Assembly: GCA_001790855.1 (NCBI GenBank)
Contig: MGDH01000042.1
Span: 62,001-126,000, forward strand
From: Candidatus Schekmanbacteria bacterium RIFCSPLOWO2_02_FULL_38_14
GTDB taxonomy: Bacteria; Schekmanbacteria; GWA2-38-11
Length of the DNA stretch: 64,000 nucleotides
Direction: 5' to 3'
In this document: positions 35,325 to 44,226 of the stretch, one piece after another
How the letters are laid out: the number at the start of each line of letters is the position of its first letter
How positions within the stretch are numbered: position 1 is the first letter of the stretch
Translations under genes and position numbers: made by a program
Notes under the pieces: generated by a model
What the model saw: only the letters and a program-made list of their open reading frames with translations
Databases searched by the model: none
What the model was told of the DNA's origin: nothing

Positions 35325-36383
35325 ATGACCAATATAAATAACCAAACCAAGACTCCTTCCCAGTTAGGCTACTATATGCCTGCTGAATGGGAAAAACATG
35401 ATGCAATCTGGCTTTCATGGCCACATGACCCCATTACCTTTCCTGACCGCGTTCAAAAAGTTGAAAAAGTTTTTCTAAATATAATAAAAACAATTCATAA
35501 AAGCGAAAGAGTAAATCTTTTTGTAAGAAATGAAGATATTGAGGCTAACGCTTTTAAACTATTGACTTTTAAAGATGTTGATTTGAGCCGTATCAGTTTT
35601 TTTGTTTACAACTACGCAGATGTCTGGTTTAGAGACTATGGACCTATTTTTCTGTTAAATAAAAATGAAAAAAAAATAGCCATGTCCCACTGGATTTTCA
35701 ATGCATGGGGTGGCAAATACAAAGACCTTATTAAGGATACAGAAATTCCATCATTTATAAACAAACATCTTAACCTGCCCTGCTTCAAGCCCGGAATTAT
35801 TCTTGAAGGTGGTTCAATTGATGTAAATGGCAATGGAACCTTGCTGACAACAGAAGTCTGCCTTTTAAATAAAAACAGAAATGCTCATCTCGGCAAAAAC
35901 GAAATAGAAAAATATCTAAAAGAATTTCTTGGAGTAACCAATATTATCTGGCTCAAAGATGGCATAGTTGGGGATGATACTGATGGCCACATAGACGATA
36001 TAGCAAGGTTTGTTAATCTTTCTACTGTCCTTTGTTGCTATGAGGAAAATAAAGAAGATGCAAATTATAAAATACTTAAAGAAAACTATGAAATTTTATG
36101 CGAATCAAAAGACCAGGATGGGAATAGATTAGAGGTAGTAAAATTACCAATGCCGGGTTTTATTGGAGATAAGGAAAGAAGACTTCCTGCAAGTTATGCA
36201 AATTTTTACATAGGCAACAGTGCTGTGCTGGCTCCTGTTTTTGGAAAACAAAATGACAAGAAAGCCCTTGAAATAATCCAAAGACAGTTTCCTGAACGCA
36301 GTGTTGTTGGAATAAATTGCAGCGACCTTGTGTACGGACTCGGGACGCTACACTGCATCAGCCAGCAACAGCCCGCACTTTAG
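35325..36383 (+). CDS. aguA: Agmatine deiminase
   Basis: A 352-residue guanidino-group-modifying enzyme that converts agmatine to N-carbamoylputrescine. The catalytic cysteine lies in the C-terminal GLGTLHCISQQQPA. The DTDGHIDDIARF motif and GGSIDVNG are present, and the N-terminal MPAEWEKHDAIWLSWP is diagnostic. With aguB it gives the agmatine route to putrescine. No arginine decarboxylase gene is seen in the window. Confidence 0.95.
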   Translation: MTNINNQTKTPSQLGYYMPAEWEKHDAIWLSWPHDPITFPDRVQKVEKVFLNIIKTIHKSERVNLFVRNEDIEANAFKLLTFKDVDLSRISFFVYNYADVWFRDYGPIFLLNKNEKKIAMSHWIFNAWGGKYKDLIKDTEIPSFINKHLNLPCFKPGIILEGGSIDVNGNGTLLTTEVCLLNKNRNAHLGKNEIEKYLKEFLGVTNIIWLKDGIVGDDTDGHIDDIARFVNLSTVLCCYEENKEDANYKILKENYEILCESKDQDGNRLEVVKLPMPGFIGDKERRLPASYANFYIGNSAVLAPVFGKQNDKKALEIIQRQFPERSVVGINCSDLVYGLGTLHCISQQQPAL

Positions 36384-36435
36384 GGTTTTATAAATGATAA
36401 TTAAGATTACTCTATTTCTTTCCCTGCTATGGATT

Positions 36436-36783
36436 TTAAATCCCTTCCTTGGAAACAACCCCTTTTTCAAATAAATAACTGAGCAGGATAAAACCTCCGC
36501 AGGGAGAGGCATCATAATTGCAGTCAGGGTCCCTGAAATCGCATCCATCTATGAAAAAATCACATTTTTTGCAGATAATCTCTTTCAGGATATCATCAGA
36601 CCTGAAAGTTATTTCTTTTACCTGAACCCTTAAACCCTCTGTTTTATCCTGAAACATTTTGTTATCAAGCAAACTTTTCATTATCTCAAATCCCCTGCAG
36701 GCAGATTCTTCTTTCTTGCCCTTCTTGTAAAACCTGCAATGCAATTCACAAATTAAATATTTTTTTTGTTCTTTCACAATCAT
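36436..36783 (-). CDS. Cysteine-rich hypothetical protein, possible metal site
   Basis: 115 residues with two cysteine groups: ICELHCRFYKKGKKEESACRG near the N-terminus (three Cys) and IICKKCDFFIDGCDFRDPDC and so on at the C-terminus (six Cys). Spacing resembles small Fe-S or zinc proteins with a SPASM-like flavour, but no family was recognised. It lies between aguA and the acyl-CoA synthetase, convergent with aguA. Confidence 0.65.
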   Translation of the reverse strand: MIVKEQKKYLICELHCRFYKKGKKEESACRGFEIMKSLLDNKMFQDKTEGLRVQVKEITFRSDDILKEIICKKCDFFIDGCDFRDPDCNYDASPCGGFILLSYLFEKGVVSKEGI

Positions 36784-36843
36784 TTTATAAACCTGATAGT
36801 TGTCTGCTTATAACTTATAACTCACAGCTGAAATTTTTATGTT

Positions 36844-38622
36844 TCAGTCATACATCTTCTCAATAACATCCCTGTATTTTTCAAGAATTATCCCCCTCTT
36901 TACTTTTAGTGTCGGAGTAAGTTCTTCTGATTCAATTCTGAAATCATCCGCTACAAGAGAGAATCTCCTGACCTTCTCAAAAGTCGCAAGCTCTTTGTTG
37001 ATTCCATCAGTGATAGACTGGTACAGAGAAATTATTTTTGAGTTGTTTATTAACTCCGGTTTACTGGAAAATTCTATCTTCTCATCTTCAGCATATCTCT
37101 CAAGGACTCCAAAATCAGGGACAAGAATCGCGGTTATGAACTTCATCCTGTCGCCTATTACAACTGCCTGAGATATGAACCTGTTTTTCCTGAATGCATT
37201 TTCAATCTGCTGTGGCGCAACGTACTTCCCGCCTGATGTCTTTATCAGGTCTTTAAGTCTGTCCGTTATGGTAAGAAAATTATCTGAATCCAGAAAGCCA
37301 ACATCTCCTGTATGTAACCATCCCTCATCATCAATTACCTTCCTTGTCCCCTCTCCATCCTTATAATACCCCTGCATTATAACAGCCCCTCGTACAAGTA
37401 TCTCATTCCTGTCTCCAATTGCAATTTCAATTCCGAGCAATGGTTGTCCGACAGTTCCATAACGGACATCATCTCTCCTGTTCAGTGTAACGGCGCAGGT
37501 TGTTTCTGTCAGCCCGTATCCCTCCTGAATTACCAACCCCAAATCACTGAAAAACTCGCCAACCTCTTTATACAGAGGTGCACCTCCTGAAATAAGCATT
37601 CTCAGCCTTCCTCCAAGCCTCTCTTTTATTTTCGAAAGGACTATTTTCTCAGCAATTAAATTTTTTATATAACTGATTCTGTTTCTTTCAGTCCCCCTGT
37701 TTTCCCTGTAAGCTCTTCCGGATTTCAGCGCCCAGTGAAAAAGTTTTTTCTTGAATTCACTTTCCCTTTCAACACCATCCGAAATCATTGAATAGATTTT
37801 CTCATACACCCTTGGCACTGAAACAAGAAGCGTCGGCTTGAGCTTTGCAAGGTTCTTTGCAAGGGCTTCGATATTTTCCGAGTAACCAACCCCGCATCCG
37901 TTAAATATCACGAAATATTCAACCATCCTCTCAAGAACATGGCTCAGAGGAAGAAAGGATATCAGGAGGTCATCTTTTTCAACCTCAATACTTTTCCCGA
38001 GAGCATAAATCTCCGCTGTAATATTGCGGTGAGAGAGCATAACTCCTTTTGGAACTCCTGTTGTTCCGGATGTGTACATTATCGTTGCCATATCAGATGG
38101 TTTCACGGTTGATACTCTTTTCTCATAGCTTTCAGAGCCGCTTTCAAGCCTCTCTCTCCCGGTTTCAACAACTTCCCTGAAAGTAAGAGCCTCTTCCGGG
38201 GTTCTTTCTGAATTGCTCTCAAGAATAATTATTTTTTCAATGGTTTTCAGTTTACTCCTTATAGAAAGAATCTTTTTCAGAAGCTGCTCGTTTGAAACAA
38301 CAATTATTTTTGAACCCGAATCATTGATAATGTACTCAAGATGGGACGGGGTCAGGGAAGTGTAAAGGGGAACATCTATCCCTCCTGCCCCGATTGTTGC
38401 AATATCACATATCATCCACTGGGGCAGGTTTTCTGAAAAAATAGCAAGCCTGTCCCCTCTCCTGAACCCGAGGGCTTCAAGTCCTGCCGCAAAACATTCA
38501 ACCTTCTGCAGAAATTCCCTGAACCTTATTGCGTGGAATTTCCCCTCGTGTTTGTACAGGAGAACCTCTTTGTCCGGATATTTTTTTGCAGTCTCTAAAA
38601 ATAACTTGCCTACCGTGTCCAT
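36844..38622 (-). CDS. Long-chain acyl-CoA synthetase (AMP-forming)
   Basis: A 592-residue ANL-superfamily enzyme. The P-loop YTSGTTGVPKGVMLSHRN is at about residue 188, EGYGLTETTC at about 370, and the downstream LHTGDVGFLDSDNFLTITDR with the ligase lysine motif KTSGGKYVAPQQIE is present. It activates fatty acids to acyl-CoA for lipid synthesis or oxidation. It is isolated from other fatty-acid genes. Confidence 0.93.
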   Translation of the reverse strand: MDTVGKLFLETAKKYPDKEVLLYKHEGKFHAIRFREFLQKVECFAAGLEALGFRRGDRLAIFSENLPQWMICDIATIGAGGIDVPLYTSLTPSHLEYIINDSGSKIIVVSNEQLLKKILSIRSKLKTIEKIIILESNSERTPEEALTFREVVETGRERLESGSESYEKRVSTVKPSDMATIMYTSGTTGVPKGVMLSHRNITAEIYALGKSIEVEKDDLLISFLPLSHVLERMVEYFVIFNGCGVGYSENIEALAKNLAKLKPTLLVSVPRVYEKIYSMISDGVERESEFKKKLFHWALKSGRAYRENRGTERNRISYIKNLIAEKIVLSKIKERLGGRLRMLISGGAPLYKEVGEFFSDLGLVIQEGYGLTETTCAVTLNRRDDVRYGTVGQPLLGIEIAIGDRNEILVRGAVIMQGYYKDGEGTRKVIDDEGWLHTGDVGFLDSDNFLTITDRLKDLIKTSGGKYVAPQQIENAFRKNRFISQAVVIGDRMKFITAILVPDFGVLERYAEDEKIEFSSKPELINNSKIISLYQSITDGINKELATFEKVRRFSLVADDFRIESEELTPTLKVKRGIILEKYRDVIEKMYD

Positions 38623-38750
38623 TTTCTCAAAAAATCCAAAAAGTTTTTAGCCTTGAGTTGCAATTTGAACTTCAGTTTTAATTTTATTGACACAATCTTC
38701 ATGATTAGTCTATTTTAATATCACATTTAATTTTTTTGTAAATACAGGCA

Positions 38751-39092
38751 ATGAAAAAAAATATTTTTAAAGAAAAACGTGGATATCCAAGAATCAAATC
38801 ACTTCATTTAAATGCCTATAATTATTTTGATCAAAAAGAATACGAGAAAAGGAAGGGAATTGCCCTTACGTTGAATATCAGCTTGAGCGGAATGTTCATA
38901 GAGTCAGGGGTTCCTTTTCCAATACACTCAGTGCTTGAAATAACTCTTGCCCTTGAGGAAATCCTGCTGACATTAAAAGGCGAAGTGAGAAGGTCTGAGA
39001 TAGCTGAAAATGGAAATTATCACCTCGGAATTTTTTTTGTTGATATCTCCCCTGAATCACAAAAAATCCTCAATACTCTCATTCCCTCATAA
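38751..39092 (+). CDS. PilZ-domain protein, putative c-di-GMP effector
   Basis: 113 residues that form one PilZ domain. The RxxxR-type segment is altered to KEKRGYPRIKS, and the [DN]xSxxG motif appears as LNISLSGMFIESG. The changed arginine motif makes binding uncertain. The gene is monocistronic, convergent with hisD. A c-di-GMP hydrolase of the HD-GYP type is encoded 11 kb away. Confidence 0.85.
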   Translation: MKKNIFKEKRGYPRIKSLHLNAYNYFDQKEYEKRKGIALTLNISLSGMFIESGVPFPIHSVLEITLALEEILLTLKGEVRRSEIAENGNYHLGIFFVDISPESQKILNTLIPS

Positions 39093-39135
39093 TTCTGTCT
39101 CTAAGTTTCCAATTTATAATCTAAAATTTGCCCTC

Positions 39136-40434
39136 TCACTTTCTCACCATTGCAGACCTTGCATGGGCATCAAGTCCTTCAATAGATGCAAAAGTTATGA
39201 GAAGCCTTTTTAGCTTTAAAAATTCTTTCCTGTTAAAAGAAACAATGCTGATTCTTTTCACAAAATCATCAACTGAGAGAACTGAAGAAAACCTTGCTGT
39301 TCCGCCTGTTGGCAGCACATGGCTTGGTCCTGCGGCATAGTCTCCAAGAACTTCCGGAGTATAACTCCCAAGAAACACAGCGCCTGCATTTTCTACCTTA
39401 GATACAAGACGCATTGGGTTCTTTACCATTATCTCAAGATGCTCCGGTGCAATCCGGTTTGCAATACCAATACCGTCAGAAATTGTCTCTGTTATGATTA
39501 TAGCTCCGAATTTTTCAAGCGCCCTGATTGCTATTTCAGAGCGGTTAAGTTTTTTTATCTGCGCTGATATTTCTTTTTTAACCTGAGAAGCTATTTTTTC
39601 TGAATTGGTTATCAGAATTGCTGATGCTGTTTCGTCGTGCTCAGCCTGAGAAAGAAGGTCGGCAGCAATATATTTGGGGTTTGCCCCTGCGTCAGCAACA
39701 ACAACAATTTCAGTGGGACCTGCAACCATATCAATCCCGACCTTTCCGAAAACCATTCTCTTTGCTGTTGCCACATAGATGTTTCCGGGTCCGACAATCT
39801 TGTCAACCCTCGGAACTGTTTCTGTTCCGAAAGCCATCGCAGCAATAGCCTGCGCCCCTCCAATCCTGTAGACTTCATCGACTCCGCTCCACCTTGCCGC
39901 AACAAGCGGGTACGGGTTCAAATCTCCCTTTGGAGCAGGAAAGCACATTATGATTTTTTTGACACCTGCAATTCTTGCAGGAATTGCGTTCATAAAAACT
40001 GATGACGGGTATGATGCCTTGCCTCCCGGAACATAAATCCCAACTGTTTCTATTGCTCTCATCCCCTGCCCGAGGAAAATTCCCTTCTTCTCTGAATAAA
40101 CACGGCTTCCCTTTAAATACTTCAGGTGATATTTTTTTATCCTTGTCATTGCTGTCCTCATAGCCTTTTTCACATCGCCGGGAACCATATTCTCTGCAGC
40201 AATGAATTCTTTTTCTGATACCTTCAGAGTATCAGGTTTGATGTTTACACCATCAAACTTTTTTGTTAGTTCAATCAGCGCTCTGTCGCCGTATTTTTTG
40301 ACCCTTTCAATTATCCTGCTTACTCTCTTTTCAACCTCCGGCGATTCCTTTCCATGGCGATTCAATAAAGCCTTAAAGAAATTATTAAATTCCCTGCTGT
40401 CAGCTTTTATTATCTTCATCATTGTTCCACTCAC
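39136..40434 (-). CDS. hisD: Histidinol dehydrogenase
   Basis: A 432-residue enzyme that carries out the last two oxidations of histidine synthesis. Conserved HisD motifs are GIYVPGGKASYPSSV, VDKIVGPGNIYVATAKR, SQAEHDETASAIL and APEHLEI near the C-terminal third. The zinc-binding Gln/His in SQAEHD are present. The gene stands alone; no other his genes are in the window, so histidine genes are scattered in this organism. Confidence 0.95.
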   Translation of the reverse strand: MSGTMMKIIKADSREFNNFFKALLNRHGKESPEVEKRVSRIIERVKKYGDRALIELTKKFDGVNIKPDTLKVSEKEFIAAENMVPGDVKKAMRTAMTRIKKYHLKYLKGSRVYSEKKGIFLGQGMRAIETVGIYVPGGKASYPSSVFMNAIPARIAGVKKIIMCFPAPKGDLNPYPLVAARWSGVDEVYRIGGAQAIAAMAFGTETVPRVDKIVGPGNIYVATAKRMVFGKVGIDMVAGPTEIVVVADAGANPKYIAADLLSQAEHDETASAILITNSEKIASQVKKEISAQIKKLNRSEIAIRALEKFGAIIITETISDGIGIANRIAPEHLEIMVKNPMRLVSKVENAGAVFLGSYTPEVLGDYAAGPSHVLPTGGTARFSSVLSVDDFVKRISIVSFNRKEFLKLKRLLITFASIEGLDAHARSAMVRK

Positions 40435-40578
40435 CCCCTTTCATGATAATGAATTCCTGACCTCTTAAAGACCCTAACCCTTTTTTAAGTAACTAAATTT
40501 ATTACAAAATAAATCTCTTGACAATCAAAAAAATAGTAATATAGAAATAAAAGGAAATTATTTTAAAGGAGTAATCCA

Positions 40579-41814
40579 ATGCAAAGAAATAAAATATTCC
40601 TCATTCTGCTCTCAATATCCCTAATAATCCCTCTCATCAGTTGTGAATCTTCAAGAAAGAAAAAAGAATACCAGAAGCATTTAAGCCAGGGAGAAAAATA
40701 TTATGCTGAAAGTGATTTTGAAAAGGCAATAGAAGAGTTCAGGCTTGCAGCAGAAATAGACCCTAAATCTGATGAAGCCTATAAAAATATAGCCGTGTGT
40801 TATTCAAACCTTTTCCTTGTTAACATAGACCCCTTTCAAAAACCAAAACGTCTTGAGATAGCAAACAATGCAATTAAATATTACCAGAAAGTTATAGAAC
40901 TAAAACCTAATGATGCTGAGGCGCAACTTAATATTTCAAGCGAGTATGCAAAGATAGGTAATATGTATATGAACGATGGTCAGTTCCCTGAAGCCATTCT
41001 ATACCTCAAGAAAAGAATCGAAATTGACCCGAACAACTCAGAGGGACATTACACAATAGGCGTCCTTGACTGGGGATTATGCTTTGACAACAGAAAACTT
41101 TATAATGTTCTGGGCATGAAAGATTATGTAAACAACCTCAAGGCAAATGAAAGCGCAGTTGAAAAGATAAGCAGGGTTTCAGGGATAAGCAAGGAACTTG
41201 TCCCGCAGGTGCTTGACGCAATAAATACAGATGAAGGAACCGTTCTTGGAAAACTGGATAAAAAATCATTAATGTCCCGGATTACGAGTGTCCCGAAAAT
41301 TAAAAAGGAATATGGAGAAAAGGCAATTGAGTGTATAACAAGTTCTCCTCAGGATATAATAAGCTGTATTGGGAAAATTGAAGGAATCAAACCAGAAGAA
41401 GTAAAGATGCTTCACTCTGTTTTGAGCAAAAGCCCTGAAAATTTAGCAAACTACATTCCCCTTGTAGTAAGCGGTGTCAATAAGAATGCTGCTGCAAAGG
41501 CTGTTGATTTAATAATAGACCTTATTAAAAATGAAGCAATTGAAGATGGTTTAAAATCCCTTGACAATGCGATAGAACTCAATAAGAATTATCCCGATGC
41601 CCTTAATTATAAAGTGCTTCTGTATGTTGAGAAAATAAAGCTTGAAAAAGACAAGACAAAGCAGGATGAAGCTATCAAAACAGCTGCTGATATTTCTGCA
41701 CAGGCAAGCAAGCTCAGAGACTCTAACAAAACTGATGATATGATAAGCAAAGAAATAGAAGCATTCAAGAAAGCCGTTAATAATGTAAGGGGCAAAAGCA
41801 GGATTCAATCTTAG
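40579..41814 (+). CDS. TPR lipoprotein with unusual helical middle region
   Basis: 411 residues. A signal peptide ends in a lipobox-like ISC at residue 22 (LIIPLISCESS). At about 30-170 there are TPR repeats (FEKAIEEFRLAAEIDPKSDEAYKNIA and so on). The middle (about 195-300) is a series of short helical pairs (KISRVSGISKELVPQVLDAI; CIGKIEGIKPEEVKMLHSVL) that look like an HhH/UBA-type repeat, then more TPR-like helices. It is probably anchored to a membrane as a scaffold. An AAAGGAG site precedes the ATG. Confidence 0.8.
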   Translation: MQRNKIFLILLSISLIIPLISCESSRKKKEYQKHLSQGEKYYAESDFEKAIEEFRLAAEIDPKSDEAYKNIAVCYSNLFLVNIDPFQKPKRLEIANNAIKYYQKVIELKPNDAEAQLNISSEYAKIGNMYMNDGQFPEAILYLKKRIEIDPNNSEGHYTIGVLDWGLCFDNRKLYNVLGMKDYVNNLKANESAVEKISRVSGISKELVPQVLDAINTDEGTVLGKLDKKSLMSRITSVPKIKKEYGEKAIECITSSPQDIISCIGKIEGIKPEEVKMLHSVLSKSPENLANYIPLVVSGVNKNAAAKAVDLIIDLIKNEAIEDGLKSLDNAIELNKNYPDALNYKVLLYVEKIKLEKDKTKQDEAIKTAADISAQASKLRDSNKTDDMISKEIEAFKKAVNNVRGKSRIQS

Positions 41815-41820
41815 AACAAA

Positions 41821-41865
41821 TCCCCCTCTTCTCCCCCTTTTCTAAAGGGGGAAACAGGGGGGATT
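41821..41865. repeat. Dispersed C-run/G-run hairpin repeat
   Basis: CTCCCCCTTTTCTAAAGGGGG folds into a hairpin, followed by a further G-run. Same family as 24149-24190. It lies between two convergent genes and may help transcription stop. Confidence 0.7.
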
Positions 41866-41905
41866 ATCTCTTAAACTCTAAACCCTCGAACCCTTGAACC
41901 CTTCT

Positions 41906-44035
41906 CTATATAAATAGCGGTGCCAGAACGAGTGTGATTGTGCTCAGAAGCTTTATCAGAACGTGCAGTGACGGACCTGCTGTATCCTTTAACGGGTCCC
42001 CTACTGTATCGCCAACTACTGCTGCCTTGTGGGTATCAGAACCCTTTCCGCCAAAGGCTCCGGTTTCAATATATTTCTTTGCATTATCCCATGCGCCGCC
42101 GCCATTGTTCATCATTGTCGCCATAAGGATTCCGGTAATTGTTCCTACCATCAGAAGCGCTGCAACAGACTCAGCACCTATGTTTCCTGAAGAAGAAAGA
42201 TACTTAAATGAAAAACCAACTGAAACAGGAAAAAGAACTGCAATAATACCGGGAAGCACCATCTCCTTTAAGGCACCTATTGTAACTATGTCAACGCATC
42301 TCCCGTAATTTGGCTTTGAAGTTCCCTTCATGATACCGGGGTTTTCCTTAAACTGTCTTCTTACTTCATTTATTATACAATACGCTGCCCTTCCGACAGC
42401 CCTGATAGCAAGGGCGCTGAAAAGGAAAACAAGCATTGCTCCAAGAAGTCCAGCGACAAAAACCGGCACACGGCTGAGATCTACCTGAATTACTTTATGG
42501 GTAATTTTTTGAACCTCGTCAAGATATGCCCTGAAAAGAAGGAATGCTGCAAGCCCTGCGCTTCCGATTGCATATCCCTTTGTAAGAGCCTTTGTTGTAT
42601 TTCCGACTGAATCAAGCTTATCAGTTCTCTGTCTTATCTTTTCAGGCTGTTTTGACATTTCTATAATTCCGCCTGCATTGTCTGTTATAGGACCAAATGT
42701 ATCCATTGCAAGGATATATGCGCATGGTGCCAGCATTCCCATTGTGGCAATTGCTGTTCCGTAAAGCCCTGCGCCTGTTACACCAGGCAGTGCAAACTGC
42801 CCGCACTTGTATGCAGCCATTATTGCTGCAGACATAACAATAATAGGGGCTGCTGTACACTCCATTGAAACTGCAAGCCCTGTTATGATGTTTGTTGCAG
42901 GACCTGTCCTTGAAGCCTCAGCAATAGATTTTACCGGTCTGTATTTAAATTCTGTGTAGTACTGTGTGATGAAAACAAAGGAAAGAGCTGTCAGAATCCC
43001 GATTACACCTGCAGCAAAAAACCAGTTATTATTAATGCCAGGACCAGGAGGAAGAAGGAGTTGTACAGCAAAGTAAAAACCTATCATAGCTATCACGGTT
43101 GTAACATAATAGCCCCTGTTAAGTGCCTGCATAGGGTCGCCATCTTCTTTTGTTTTAACAACCATAACTCCTACCATTGTGGCTATAAGTCCAAAGGCTC
43201 TGGCAAGAAGCGGAAACATAATTCCGCCAAGTCCGAATATCGGGTAAAGGGCGATTCCAAGAATCATTGCTCCAATATTCTCTGCAGCAGTTGATTCAAA
43301 AAGGTCAGCGCCCCTTCCTGCGCAATCACCGACATTGTCACCAACAAGGTCTGCAATTACTGCAGGGTTTCTCGGGTCATCCTCAGGAATTCCTGCTTCA
43401 ACCTTTCCAACAAGGTCTGCTCCGACATCCGCAGCTTTAGTAAAAATTCCTCCTCCAAGCTGTGCAAAAAGAGCAACAAAGCTTGCTCCGAAACCAAATC
43501 CTACAATCTGGAGAGGAACAACAAGATACTGATCAGGATCAAGCCCGCCGTAAAAATAAAAAAGTCCGCCAACTCCGAGTAAACTCATCGAAACCACTGC
43601 AAGCCCGGAAACAGCGCCGCCTCTCAATGCAATCTGCAATGCCTTGTTTAGGCTTTCCCTTGCTGCTGATGCTGCCCTGATGTTTGCACGGATTGAAACA
43701 AACATCCCAATGAACCCTGCAACTGCAGAACAGGCAGCGCCAAGTATGAAGGCAAAAGTTACCTTTAATGCTATTGAAGGTCCAAGCTCTGTTATGTTTG
43801 GGCTTGAGCTGTAATTATAAAAAAGAAAAAGTGCAGCAGCAACAACAATGCTTAAGAGTCCGATGGTTTTATACTGACGTCTTAAAAATGCCTCAGCTCC
43901 CTCTTTGATTGCGTTTGATATTTCCTGCATCTCTTTTGTTCCGCAATCCTGTTTGAAAACATAGCTTGTCAGATAACCTGCAAATGCAAGAGAAATCACG
44001 CTTATTGCGATGATTATTAATAATATTGTAAGCAT
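41906..44035 (-). CDS. hppA: Membrane-bound proton pyrophosphatase, K+-independent type
   Basis: A 709-residue integral protein with about sixteen helices that couples pyrophosphate hydrolysis to proton export. The substrate-binding motif (DVGADLVGKVEAGIPEDDPR) and the downstream DNVGDCAGRGADLFE are present. The segment GNTTKALTKGYAIG carries Lys where K+-dependent enzymes have Ala, so the K+-independent class is indicated. The gene is single and separated from neighbours by about 190 bases on the 5' side. Confidence 0.95.
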   Translation of the reverse strand: MLTILLIIIAISVISLAFAGYLTSYVFKQDCGTKEMQEISNAIKEGAEAFLRRQYKTIGLLSIVVAAALFLFYNYSSSPNITELGPSIALKVTFAFILGAACSAVAGFIGMFVSIRANIRAASAARESLNKALQIALRGGAVSGLAVVSMSLLGVGGLFYFYGGLDPDQYLVVPLQIVGFGFGASFVALFAQLGGGIFTKAADVGADLVGKVEAGIPEDDPRNPAVIADLVGDNVGDCAGRGADLFESTAAENIGAMILGIALYPIFGLGGIMFPLLARAFGLIATMVGVMVVKTKEDGDPMQALNRGYYVTTVIAMIGFYFAVQLLLPPGPGINNNWFFAAGVIGILTALSFVFITQYYTEFKYRPVKSIAEASRTGPATNIITGLAVSMECTAAPIIVMSAAIMAAYKCGQFALPGVTGAGLYGTAIATMGMLAPCAYILAMDTFGPITDNAGGIIEMSKQPEKIRQRTDKLDSVGNTTKALTKGYAIGSAGLAAFLLFRAYLDEVQKITHKVIQVDLSRVPVFVAGLLGAMLVFLFSALAIRAVGRAAYCIINEVRRQFKENPGIMKGTSKPNYGRCVDIVTIGALKEMVLPGIIAVLFPVSVGFSFKYLSSSGNIGAESVAALLMVGTITGILMATMMNNGGGAWDNAKKYIETGAFGGKGSDTHKAAVVGDTVGDPLKDTAGPSLHVLIKLLSTITLVLAPLFI

Positions 44036-44226
44036 CTAAAACCTCTCTAAAAAAATGTTAAATGTTAGAATGTGAAAATGTTAAAATGTATCTTAAAGTT
44101 TAATACTTAAATTTTGAAGGCGTAGATTTGACTGAAAAGGTCAAAATTGTCAAGCGGAAAATATGGGGGGGCAAAAATTTATGCGCTAAAAAACTTTATT
44201 GAACTTCGTTAGAAAATTTTTCAGTC

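Noticed and set aside
41906-44035. Na+- or K+-dependent pyrophosphatase
   Set aside because: Lys in GNTTKALTKG is the mark of the K+-independent proton-pumping class.
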